Below, in pieces: positions 51,417 to 59,575 of a stretch of 64,000 bases of DNA; the first letter of the stretch is position 1; each line of letters starts with the position of its first letter. This DNA is from Planifilum sp021793745 (GTDB lineage Bacteria > Bacillota > Bacilli > Thermoactinomycetales > DSM-44946): contig CALKAM010000032.1 in NCBI GenBank assembly GCA_937983105.1, positions 1 to 64,000 on the forward strand, in the 5' to 3' direction. Below the pieces are notes generated by a model. It was not told the origin of the DNA. It was given only the letters and a program-made list of their open reading frames with translations, and did no database searches. Position numbers and translations under genes: made by a program.

Positions 51417-51499
51417 CGAAATCCCCCCAGTCTACTACGTCCGTCTCATCGTCCAGGACCTGTTTTGTTTCCATCGTAACCCAGGGCTCCCCCCGATAT

Positions 51500-51515
51500 T
51501 GTGACAAATATCACA
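51500..51515. promoter_or_regulatory. Fnr box between ywiC and fnr
   Basis: Perfect TGTGA-CAAATA-TCACA. In the minus direction the centre is 41.5 bases from the start predicted from TACGAT (51473-51478), a class II activator position for ywiC. No -10 is evident at the same distance toward fnr. Confidence 0.85.
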
Positions 51516-51563
51516 TTTTCGCAAAACCTTCACCAACCCCTTCACCGGAGAGGAGGGTTCGAT

Positions 51564-52274
51564 ATGACAGGAGCGGTTCCCGGCCAACGGTTCGTCGATT
51601 ATTTTCAGCCGGAACAGTTTCGACACCTGCACACCCTGATGACTTCCAAAAGGGTGCCGAGCGGCATCAACCTGTTTCAAGACAGGGATCGGGACGCTTA
51701 TCTCTACTACATTCATGAGGGCATGGTCAAAATCGTCAACAACACCCCATCCGGGGAAGAAATCGCGTTGTCCCTCAAATTTGCCGGGGATCTGATCGGC
51801 GAATTGTACGCGTCCCCCGCTCCCTTCCAATGGACCAACGCCATTGCGATGACCGATACGCTCCTCGGCGCCATTCCCAAACAAGAATTGGAGGCCTTGT
51901 TGCTCCGTCACCCCGACCTGGCCCTCCGATTCATCCAGTGGCTCTCGGTCAACCAGCGGATTTTGGAGACCAAAATCTGCGATCTTTTGTCCTACGGCAA
52001 AACCGGAGCGCTCGCTTCCACCTTGATCCGGCTCTGCAACACCTGTGGCCAGAAAACAGAAACGGGCATCCTGATCCCCATGAAACTGACCAACCAGGAC
52101 CTGGCCAACTTCATCAGCGCCACCCGGGAAAGCGTCAACCGCATGCTGAACCGGATGAAGAGGGAAAGGATCCTCAGCCTTCAGTCCGGCCGCCTGATCA
52201 TCCACGACCTGGACCGCCTCCGCAGGTTGTGTCACTGCGACGGCCGGTGCCCCAGCCATGTTTGCATCATCTGA
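51564..52274 (+). CDS. fnr: Anaerobic regulator Fnr
   Basis: A 236-residue Crp/Fnr regulator. ATG at 51564 with GGAGAGGAGG upstream. N-terminal domain has HEGMVKIVNNTPSGEE; HTH is TNQDLANFISATRESVNRML. The C-terminal extension LCHCDGRCPSHVC places four cysteines as in Bacillus Fnr, where three C-terminal cysteines (with an Asp) hold the 4Fe-4S cluster that senses oxygen. It likely controls the nearby denitrification genes through TGTGA boxes. A terminator follows at 52295. Confidence 0.9.
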   Translation: MTGAVPGQRFVDYFQPEQFRHLHTLMTSKRVPSGINLFQDRDRDAYLYYIHEGMVKIVNNTPSGEEIALSLKFAGDLIGELYASPAPFQWTNAIAMTDTLLGAIPKQELEALLLRHPDLALRFIQWLSVNQRILETKICDLLSYGKTGALASTLIRLCNTCGQKTETGILIPMKLTNQDLANFISATRESVNRMLNRMKRERILSLQSGRLIIHDLDRLRRLCHCDGRCPSHVCII

Positions 52275-52294
52275 TCGACCGTCAAGGAGCGCAA

Positions 52295-52327
52295 AAAGCG
52301 GCGCTCCCCTTCGGGGGTGCGCCGCTT
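52295..52327. terminator. Bidirectional terminator between fnr and hemerythrin gene
   Basis: AAAGCGGCGC-tccccttcgggggt-GCGCCGCTTT with A/T runs on both sides. Confidence 0.8.
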
Positions 52328-52414
52328 TAACCATCCGCCGGACGGAGACACGAGGGATGCATCCGGTCCCGCCATGATGCCGCTTCCGGGTTTATCGACG
52401 TTGCGCATGCAAGG

Positions 52415-52960
52415 TCAAATCGCCCGGATCCCCTCCAAAAGCTGTTCCTTTTCCTCATCGGACAGGATGCGCTCCGCCATCGGGAAGAGCACATTCTCTT
52501 CCTTCCGGAAATGGTCGGATAAAATCTGCACAGCCTCCGCCACCTCACCGGCGGTCTGCCGGGCCACATCCGCTTCGATGGAACCGTCGATCTCCTCCAT
52601 TCGGGCAAGAAAGCCGCCAAGGCGCCTCTTGGCCTGTTCGTGCTCGTATTCCATCACCGCGATCGGTCCCGTCTCCCGTCCGATATACTGGGCCATGAGG
52701 GGAAAGAGCACCTCCTCCTCCCGCCGCGAGTGAAGATCCAGCGCTTCGACAAAGGAACGGACCCTCTCCTCCAGAGCGCGCAGGGCCTCTTCCCCATTTT
52801 CCCCACGGGCATCGGAGCCGATGCTCCGGGCCGATGCCTCCAACGCCCCCATCTCCTTCCAAAAGGGGACGTGCTCCTCCTTCAACCGCTCCAACCCCGC
52901 ACAAAGGGGACCGGAGGTTTCGGCAAAGCCCATCATTCCGCAGCCGATCGGCGTATCCAT
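52415..52960 (-). CDS. Hemerythrin-domain protein
   Basis: A 181-residue hemerythrin HHE protein with a di-iron site. ATG at 52958-52960 with AAAGGAGGAG upstream. Ligands are seen in LKEEHVPFW, LDLHSRREEEVLFPLM, MEYEHEQAK and LSDHFRKEENVLFP. Proteins of this type (Ric/YtfE/DnrN) repair iron-sulfur clusters after nitric oxide damage or store iron/NO. The Fnr box 53018-53033 sits in the promoter, which matches NO-related expression. Confidence 0.87.
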   Translation of the reverse strand: MDTPIGCGMMGFAETSGPLCAGLERLKEEHVPFWKEMGALEASARSIGSDARGENGEEALRALEERVRSFVEALDLHSRREEEVLFPLMAQYIGRETGPIAVMEYEHEQAKRRLGGFLARMEEIDGSIEADVARQTAGEVAEAVQILSDHFRKEENVLFPMAERILSDEEKEQLLEGIRAI

Positions 52961-53017
52961 CCTCCTGACTCCTCCTTTCATCTCCCCTTATTGTAGAAGG
53001 GTGCCACCTCAAAAAAA

Positions 53018-53033
53018 CGTGACGAACATCACA
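53018..53033 (-). promoter_or_regulatory. Fnr box upstream of hemerythrin gene
   Basis: CGTGA-CGAACA-TCACA. Centre is within one base of -41.5 from the start predicted from TACAAT (52990-52995, minus strand). Confidence 0.75.
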
Positions 53034-53424
53034 CCGTCCCCTGTTGGGAAGAAGCGCTGTGCACCGATATATGGAAGCTCCCCTCACCCGCCAGGGGATA
53101 TCCCGATGTCAACACCTCCCGCATCCCCCGGCGCACCGTCCTCACGATTTCATCGATTTCATCCCGGGTCGCACGATCTACATGAATCCCCATGGCCACG
53201 GTGACAGTGCAATCCAAGGAAGAGGCCGCCGCATAAGCCAGCTCCTTTACCAAATCCCCCTCCCGGTGGCCCGGAAGGGCATGCGTTTTCACCTGGATCC
53301 CGCCTGAATCCGGATATGCCGTGGCCACCGCCCCGATATGGGCCCGGCCTCCGGTGATCAATACGACGAGATCCCTCCCCATGGGAAAGGTCCGCAGGCT
53401 TATTTTCAAGGGTCGCGTCGTCAC
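53029..53424 (-). CDS. LpdD-like protein (gallate decarboxylase D-type)
   Basis: A 131-residue protein resembling the small LpdD/'prenylated flavin chaperone-like' family. GTG at 53422-53424 chosen (AAGGGGGGG just upstream; the longer frame has GGAGGA further off). VVLITGGRAHIGAVATAY, THALPGHREGDLVKELAYAA and DCTVTVAMGIHVD are the conserved stretches. LpdD is usually encoded with UbiD-type decarboxylases; here there is none, and it lies in the denitrification cluster with an Fnr-like box upstream at 53500. Possible role in cofactor handling is inference. Confidence 0.7.
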   Translation of the reverse strand: MTTRPLKISLRTFPMGRDLVVLITGGRAHIGAVATAYPDSGGIQVKTHALPGHREGDLVKELAYAAASSLDCTVTVAMGIHVDRATRDEIDEIVRTVRRGMREVLTSGYPLAGEGSFHISVHSASSQQGTV

Positions 53425-53499
53425 CGCCCCCCCTTCCTCCATCGGTTTCAAGTCGCCGATTCACTGCCCGCTATGGTCCAAAAAACGGGCCTTAGGGCC

Positions 53500-53515
53500 T
53501 GTGAACAGAGTCACC
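53500..53515 (-). promoter_or_regulatory. Fnr-like box upstream of LpdD-like gene
   Basis: TGTGA-ACAGAG-TCACC, one mismatch in the second arm. The -10 at the matching distance on the minus strand is weak (GACCAT). Confidence 0.45.
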
Positions 53516-53570
53516 CCCGACGACATCGCTTGTGAACAATGCGTGTCAATTCGATTAACAGATGAAAACC

Positions 53571-53586
53571 TGTGATCGCAATCACA
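53571..53586 (+). promoter_or_regulatory. Fnr box of norB
   Basis: Perfect TGTGA-TCGCAA-TCACA. A TATATT -10 at 53608-53613 puts its centre at -41.5, a class II activator site. Confidence 0.88.
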
Positions 53587-53651
53587 AGGACATCCCTCGT
53601 CTCATCCTATATTGAAATTGTCCTAAAACTTAAGGATGGGAGGGAGACGGG

Positions 53652-55985
53652 ATGAAGACGGAACGCCGCACATCCCCCCGAAAATCCACGTCGGTAAGGA
53701 AGAATCTGTTGAAGCAGATCTTGATCGTCACGCTTCTGATCAGCTTTACTGTCCTCCTGGTCGGAGGATATTGGGTATATGAGTCGATGGCCCCCCGCCC
53801 GGCAAAGGTGATCAGCCCCGCAGGGGACGTGATCACCACCGCCGAGCAGATCAAGGGCGGACAAGCCGTTTACCAGAAATACGGGTTGATGGATTACGGG
53901 TCGGTCCTCGGTCACGGTTCCTACCTGGGTCCGGACTACACCTCCGAAGCGCTGCACATCGCCGTCACGGCGATGCAGGATTACCGCGCCAAACAGGAGT
54001 ACGGCAAGCCGTTCGCCCAGCTGGAGGCCGCAGAAAAATCCCTGATCAAAGAAAGGGTGAAGGAGGAGATCCGGGTGAATCGGTACGATCCGGATAACGA
54101 CTCCCTCACCCTCACCGACGCCCAGGTACACGCCCTTCAGAAGGTGCGGGAGCACTACCGGACCGTTTTCACCCAAGGAGACGGCAACGGGATCCCTCCG
54201 GGGTTGATCCAGGAAAAGCACATGCCGAAAACCGATCGCGCCTGGGTGGCGGAAGGGGATCAATTGACACAGATCGCCGACTTCTTCTTCTGGACGGCCT
54301 GGCTTTCCAGCACCCACCGGCCGGGAGAGACCCACACCTTTACAAACAATTGGCCCTATGACGAAGAAGCAGGCAATACCATGACCTTTGCATCCATCTG
54401 GTGGAGTGCCGTCAGCACAGCCCTCCTGGTCGGCTTCACCGCGCTGATTCTGTACTTCTACTTCCGCTACCGGTTGGATATGCAGGAAGCCTACACGACG
54501 GGCCAATTTCCCCGATTCAATCTGAACGCCGTCCCTGTCACCGCCAGCCAGCGAAAAACCGGCAAATATTTTGCCGTCGTGGCCCTTTTGTTCTTCATCC
54601 AGGTGATGTTCGGAGCACTCCTCGCCCACTATTATGTGGAGCCGGACTCCTTCTTCGGGCTGGACTGGATCACGGACCTGCTGCCCTTTAACGTCACCAA
54701 AGGATACCACCTGCAACTGGCCGTTCTTTGGATCGCGACGGCCTGGTTGGGAATGGGCATCTACATTGCCCCGCGCGTCGGGGGACGCGAGCCGAAACGC
54801 CAGGGCCTCCTGGTCGATATCCTGTTTTGGGCCCTCGTGGTGTTGGTCGTCGGCAGCATGATCGGCCAATGGCTCGGCGTGAAGGGATATCTGGGCAACT
54901 TGTGGTTCCTGTTCGGACACCAGGGTTGGGAGTATCTGGAGCTCGGTCGCCTGTGGCAAGTCGTTCTGGCCATCGGCATGTTTATCTGGCTGTTCATCGT
55001 CTACCGCGGCCTGCGCGATGCCCTGAAGGCGGAAACGGACAAGGGCGGGCTGGTGCACCTGTTGTTCTATGCGGCCATCGCCGTGCCGGCCTTCTACATT
55101 TTCGCCTTCTTCTTCAACCCCGGCAGCAACATCACCTATGCCGATTACTGGCGCTGGTGGATCATCCACCTGTGGGTGGAAGGGATCTTTGAGGTCTTTG
55201 CCGTCGTCGTCATCGGCTTTTTGCTCGTACAGATGGGCTTGGTGACCCGGAAGTCGACGGTGCGGGCCCTGTACTTCCAGCTGATCCTCCTGCTCGGCAG
55301 CGGCGTCATCGGAACCGGACACCACTACTACTGGATCGGCGCGCCGGAGATCTGGATCAGCCTCGGAGCGGTCTTTTCCGCCCTGGAAGTGATCCCGCTG
55401 ACGCTGCTTATCCTGGAGGCCTACGGACACTACCGAATGTTGCAGCAGGGCGGCGTAAACTTCCCGTACCGCGCCGCGTTCTGGTTCCTCATTTCCACGG
55501 CCGTTTGGAACCTCGTCGGCGCCGGCGTGCTCGGATTCCTGATCAACCTGCCGGCAGTATCGTATTATCAGCACGGTTCCTTCCTCACACCCGCCCACGG
55601 CCACGGAGCGCTGATGGGGGTCTACGGCATGTTCGCCATCGCCGTGTTGCTCTATACCCTGCGCAATCTCGTCAAACCGAAGGCGTGGAACGACCGGCTC
55701 CTCAAGATCGCCTGCTGGGGACTCAACATCGGTTTGGCGGGCATGATTCTCATCACCCTGCTTCCCGTCGGGATTTTGCAGTTGGCCGAGTCGTACCAAA
55801 GCGGATTTTGGGCGGCCCGGGATCCCGGATTCTACCGGGAATCCCTCGTCCGCACCCTGCTGTGGTGGCGCGCACTTCCGGACACGATCTTCATCGGGTT
55901 CGGGGTGCTGCCGCTGGCATGGTTCGTGGTGAAATCGCTCTTCCGCCTGCGTCCCTCCTCCGTAAAAGACGGCGAGCGCCTGTAA
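53652..55985 (+). CDS. norB: Quinol-dependent nitric oxide reductase (qNor)
   Basis: A 777-residue single-subunit qNor, reducing 2 NO to N2O with menaquinol. Residues ~20-40 form an N-terminal helix, ~45-260 the periplasmic cytochrome-c-like domain without a heme c motif, and the rest has ~12 further helices of the heme-copper fold. Conserved: FFFWTAWLSSTHRPG, YHLQLAVLWIATAWLG, IIHLWVEGIFEVFAVV (Glu near the active site), GTGHHYYWIGAPEIW (two His) and HGHGALMGVYG. Start has GGGAGGGAG upstream. Promoter with Fnr box at 53571-53613; terminator at 56015. Confidence 0.94.
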   Translation: MKTERRTSPRKSTSVRKNLLKQILIVTLLISFTVLLVGGYWVYESMAPRPAKVISPAGDVITTAEQIKGGQAVYQKYGLMDYGSVLGHGSYLGPDYTSEALHIAVTAMQDYRAKQEYGKPFAQLEAAEKSLIKERVKEEIRVNRYDPDNDSLTLTDAQVHALQKVREHYRTVFTQGDGNGIPPGLIQEKHMPKTDRAWVAEGDQLTQIADFFFWTAWLSSTHRPGETHTFTNNWPYDEEAGNTMTFASIWWSAVSTALLVGFTALILYFYFRYRLDMQEAYTTGQFPRFNLNAVPVTASQRKTGKYFAVVALLFFIQVMFGALLAHYYVEPDSFFGLDWITDLLPFNVTKGYHLQLAVLWIATAWLGMGIYIAPRVGGREPKRQGLLVDILFWALVVLVVGSMIGQWLGVKGYLGNLWFLFGHQGWEYLELGRLWQVVLAIGMFIWLFIVYRGLRDALKAETDKGGLVHLLFYAAIAVPAFYIFAFFFNPGSNITYADYWRWWIIHLWVEGIFEVFAVVVIGFLLVQMGLVTRKSTVRALYFQLILLLGSGVIGTGHHYYWIGAPEIWISLGAVFSALEVIPLTLLILEAYGHYRMLQQGGVNFPYRAAFWFLISTAVWNLVGAGVLGFLINLPAVSYYQHGSFLTPAHGHGALMGVYGMFAIAVLLYTLRNLVKPKAWNDRLLKIACWGLNIGLAGMILITLLPVGILQLAESYQSGFWAARDPGFYRESLVRTLLWWRALPDTIFIGFGVLPLAWFVVKSLFRLRPSSVKDGERL

Positions 55986-56014
55986 AGGGACGTATCGATT
56001 CTTCCCCCCTTTTA

Positions 56015-56041
56015 CCCTGCGGCTCACCCGCAGGGTTTTTT
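56015..56041 (+). terminator. Terminator after norB
   Basis: CCCTGCGG-ctcac-CCGCAGGG then TTTTTT. Confidence 0.92.
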
Positions 56042-56087
56042 CTCTTGGCCGGAGACCCTTTTATGGATTTGTGACAACGGCGATATA

Positions 56088-56129
56088 CGTGATTGGTATC
56101 ACAATTTATTGCCAGACGTATTGTAATAT
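56088..56129 (+). promoter_or_regulatory. Fnr-dependent promoter of nirK
   Basis: Box CGTGA-TTGGTA-TCACA (56088-56103). TAATAT at 56124-56129 gives a centre within one base of -41.5. The transcript would have ~70 leader bases. Confidence 0.78.
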
Positions 56130-56207
56130 GAAGGTGAATACGTTGTTTCTAAAGGAATTCCTTCACAATTTATTTGTGGAAAATATCACATAAGGAGGTC
56201 GTGCAGG

Positions 56208-57215
56208 ATGGGCAAGCCCCTTATCATCGGTCTGTTGATCCCTTTGCTTGTCGGAATGTTGACCGGCTGTGGAACGCCCCTCGACACGGACGGGGCCGCA
56301 ACCTCCCGGAACAAGCCCGCAGTCCAAACAATCCCTGCACACCAGGATGTCAACCAAAAACCCACCCCCGTCAAAATCGAACGACTGAATGATCACCAGG
56401 TGAAAGTGGAAATGACCGCCCAGGTGACCGACATCGAGATCGACCAGGGTGTCACCTACAAGGCCTGGACCTTCAACGGCGAAGCTCCGGGCCCTCTGAT
56501 CGCCGTCAACGAAGGCGACACGATCCGCTTTACCCTCGAAAATCACGACCCCGCCATCCCCCACAGTATGGATTTCCACGCCGTCCACGCATCCCCATCC
56601 AAACAGTTTATCGATATCGCTTCCGGTCAAAGCAAAACCTTTACCTATACGGCGAGCAAGCCGGGGGTGTTCATGTACCACTGCGGCACCGAACCGGTGC
56701 TTCAGCATATCGCCAACGGCATGCACGGCGTCATCATCGTCAAGCCGAAAAACGGATACCCGACCGACTCCCAGGTGGACCGCGAATTCACACTGATTCA
56801 GAACGAATGGTATGCGGAAAACGACTTGGATGCCATGACCGAAAAGCAGCCGGAATACGTGGTCTTTTCGACCAAGGCGCTGAAAAAGGGGGATCGAAAC
56901 ACCAACGGCACCACATACCAATTAAAGGAGAAACCCTTGAAAGCCAAGGCTGGTGAAAAAGTCCGCCTTTATGTGCTCAATGCGGGGCCGAACCAGGTCA
57001 GTTCGTTCCACGTCGTCGGCACCCTGTTCGACAACGTATACCTCGACGGCAACCCCAAGAACCGCTTCAAGGGCATGCAGACCGTGATGCTGCCGGCCAG
57101 CGGCGGAGCGGTGGTGGAGTTTACCGTCAAGGAAGCGGGCACCTACCCCATCGTGACGCACCAGTTCCACCACGCCCAAAAGGGAGCGGTGGCCCTCCTC
57201 GAAGTGACCGATTAA
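56208..57215 (+). CDS. nirK: Copper nitrite reductase (NirK), lipoprotein
   Basis: A 335-residue two-domain cupredoxin enzyme, nitrite to NO. LVGMLTGCG gives a lipidated Cys21, so it is anchored outside the membrane. Type 1 copper ligands: His119, Cys159, His167, Met172 (HSMDFH, MYHCGTEPVLQHIANGMH). Type 2: His124, His158, His318 (VTHQFHH). Catalytic pair Asp122 and His268 (SSFHVVG). Cys-to-His spacing is eight, as in the Geobacillus-type short loop. Start has TAAGGAGG upstream. NO made here is removed by the qNor. Confidence 0.93.
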   Translation: MGKPLIIGLLIPLLVGMLTGCGTPLDTDGAATSRNKPAVQTIPAHQDVNQKPTPVKIERLNDHQVKVEMTAQVTDIEIDQGVTYKAWTFNGEAPGPLIAVNEGDTIRFTLENHDPAIPHSMDFHAVHASPSKQFIDIASGQSKTFTYTASKPGVFMYHCGTEPVLQHIANGMHGVIIVKPKNGYPTDSQVDREFTLIQNEWYAENDLDAMTEKQPEYVVFSTKALKKGDRNTNGTTYQLKEKPLKAKAGEKVRLYVLNAGPNQVSSFHVVGTLFDNVYLDGNPKNRFKGMQTVMLPASGGAVVEFTVKEAGTYPIVTHQFHHAQKGAVALLEVTD

Positions 57216-57517
57216 AAGGATCGGGTTCGACAAACGGAGGATCGGGCACATAAAAACGGAACCGATTTTCCATCTCTCCGCGCTGTCGATTGGAAAATCA
57301 GGTTCCTTTTTGTAAGTTTCCCCCTCGTCGGACGCTCCGCAATGGCCCCTCCCATCGCCCCCGGAATGGATACCATTATCTGCCGCGAAACCCTCTGTGA
57401 AAGAATCCCGTTTTAATACTTGATCAAAAAAGCGGATTTCCTCAATTTCTTTCTTTTCCTCAGAAATCCTATTACGATCAGCAGGCGCATCGCTTTTCTT
57501 TTTCAAGGAGGGATCCC
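57216..57517. other. Spacer nirK-subtilase
   Basis: Holds the nirK terminator (57257-57311) and an AT-rich stretch near 57410-57480 that may hold the promoter of the first subtilase; nothing else recognised. Confidence 0.5.
57257..57311 (+). terminator. Terminator after nirK
   Basis: GGAACCGATTTTCC pairs with GGAAAATCaGGTTCC, followed by TTTTTG. Long loop of about 20 bases. Confidence 0.75.
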
Positions 57518-58694
57518 ATGAAACGCACGTGGACAAGGGCAGCCGCCCTGTTGATAGCCATCCTTCTGATCTTTCCCCCATCGGCCGGAGCGGAAGCCGA
57601 AAAAGAAGGCACCTTGGACAAGCGCTCCTATGTACCCGATCAAGTCATCGTCAAATTTAAGGAGAACGCCGAACCCCGTTTGACATTGGACATCCATCTG
57701 GAATTGAACACCGACCTCCTCTTCCACAACAAGGAGATCGGCTTTGACGTGGTGAAGATCAAGGGCCGGTCCGTGGAAGAAGTGATCCGGGAATATGAAA
57801 AAAACCCCGACGTCGAGTACGCGGAGCCCAACTATCTTTTCACCGCCCAGTGGACCCCCGATGACCCCCTGTTTTCCAGCCAACAGTGGGGGGTAAAAAA
57901 AGGTCCAGACGCCCGCCGCCTGGGATGTCACCCAGGGAAGCGGCGACACCTCGATCGCCATTATCGACACCGGTGTCCAGTATGACCATCCCGACCTGTC
58001 CGGAAAAGTGGTCCGGGGTTACGATTATGTCGACAACGACTGGGATCCCTATGACGAAAACGGCCACGGCACCCACAGCGCCGGCATCGCCGCCGCGGCC
58101 ACCAATAACGGCCGGGGCATCGCCGGGATGGCCCCCGATGCCACCATCTACGCCATCCGGGTGTTGGATGAGAACGGTTCCGGCACCCTGCAAAATGTGG
58201 CCAACGGCATCATCCATGCCGCCGATAACGGCGCCGACGTGATCAGCCTCAGCCTGGGCAGCCCCAACGATTCCATTACCCTGAAGGAAGCCGTCAATTA
58301 TGCCTGGGAGAAGGGGGTCGTCGTGGTCGCCGCCGCCGGAAACAACGGCTCCTCTCAACCCACCTATCCGGCCTACTACAGCAACGCCATCGCCGTCGCC
58401 GCCACCGACAGCGATGAAATCAAGGCCTCCTTCTCCAACTACGGCAGCTGGGTGGATGTGGCCGCCCCGGGGGTGGGCATCTACTCCACCTATCCGGATA
58501 GCCGTTATGCCAGCTTGTCCGGCACCTCGATGGCCACTCCCCACGTAGCGGGACTGGCCGGCCTCCTGGATGCCCAGGGGCGTAGCGCCTCAGAGATCCG
58601 GGAAGCCATCGAAAACACCGCCGACCCGATTTCCGGAACGGGCACCTATTGGAGCAATGGGCGGATCAACGCCTACAAGGCGGTCAACTATTGA
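57518..58694 (+). pseudogene. Subtilase (thermitase-like S8 protease), frameshifted
   Basis: Secreted protease broken once. First frame (57518-57985): signal peptide (ALLIAILLIFPPSAGAEA), an I9-type propeptide with DQVIVKFKENAEP, and the start of the mature part QQWGVKK. The frame breaks in an A7 tract at 57895-57901 (GTAAAAAAAGG); with six A the reading would continue to VQTPAAWDVTQG. The second frame holds the Asp (IIDTGVQYDHP), His (ENGHGTHSAG) and Ser (LSGTSMATPH). Normal length for thermitase otherwise. Closely related to the intact protein at 59576, probably a tandem duplicate. Confidence 0.9.
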
Positions 58695-59575
58695 TAAATC
58701 CCTTTTCGAAGGAGAGACACATCCGGTCGCGCCGTGAAAAATCCCTTTCCAGACCGAACCGGCACCTCCTCTCCTTTGGGATTCAAAGCAGCTTTTTTCG
58801 TGGAGCGGCGAAGAGGGCCCAGGCGACGGACGACATATTCCCCCCAACGGACAGGCGGCTGATCCCGAAGCAGCGGCGGAGGATATCCCCTTCCTCCGCC
58901 TTCCTGCGCTTTCCGCCCCCGCCCTCTCCCCGCCTTAAATCAGAGACTACTACTTTTTTCGTATTTTTTGGATGCCCTTTAAAAAAGCCACTACCTTTGA
59001 ACCCCATTCAGTCCAAGGCCCTGATCGATTTTTACCCCTGAATGCGTAGAAATGACCTTCTTTTCCCCAAATCTCCAAACATCGATTTCCCGAGCCGATA
59101 ACCGGTGGATTGATGTTCAAGAAATGGATTTCTGTAAACAATCATTTTCTGATTTTGATGCTGCAAAGCGTAAAATCATTAAATATTCTCTTTTTATCAT
59201 TGAGTTCTATTTTAGATTGTATTAAAATAATTATTGGAAGTTTGATTATTGCTCCGAGATTTCCACCGAAAATCGACTATCGAACGGGAACCACAGGACC
59301 GAAGAAGCCTTCCAAAAACCTCCTTCTCCGACTCCGTTTCACTTCATCAACCCGCAGCCGCTCCGATCGACGGCGAGGCTCCCCCACTTTTCGTTCTCTG
59401 CGAAAATCCACTCCAGCAGTTCCAGCGGTAGATACCGACATCGGTCACCAAAGCCGCAAAGGATCGGGTTTCTCTCGAGGCCAACGTCCGCCATGTGGAG
59501 CACCCCTTCATCCTCCGGTCATTCCCCCTTCGGGGTGAATGATAAAACCCCCATTTCCAGAGGAGGTAATGCCTC
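58695..59575. other. Gap between subtilases with AT-rich island
   Basis: About 880 bases. 59110-59265 is strikingly AT-rich (ATTAAATATTCTC, TATTAAAATAATTATTGG) compared with the GC-rich surroundings. No gene or transposon end is recognised; the ribosome binding site of the next gene is at 59564-59569. Confidence 0.55.

Noticed and set aside
53607..56027. An 806-codon minus-strand frame across norB
   Set aside because: Mirror of the nitric oxide reductase codons; no homologous features, and the plus-strand gene is certain.
57895..57901. Programmed -1 ribosomal frameshift at the A7 tract
   Set aside because: Restoring the frame needs removal of one base (+1 or transcript slippage); a -1 slip gives the wrong frame.
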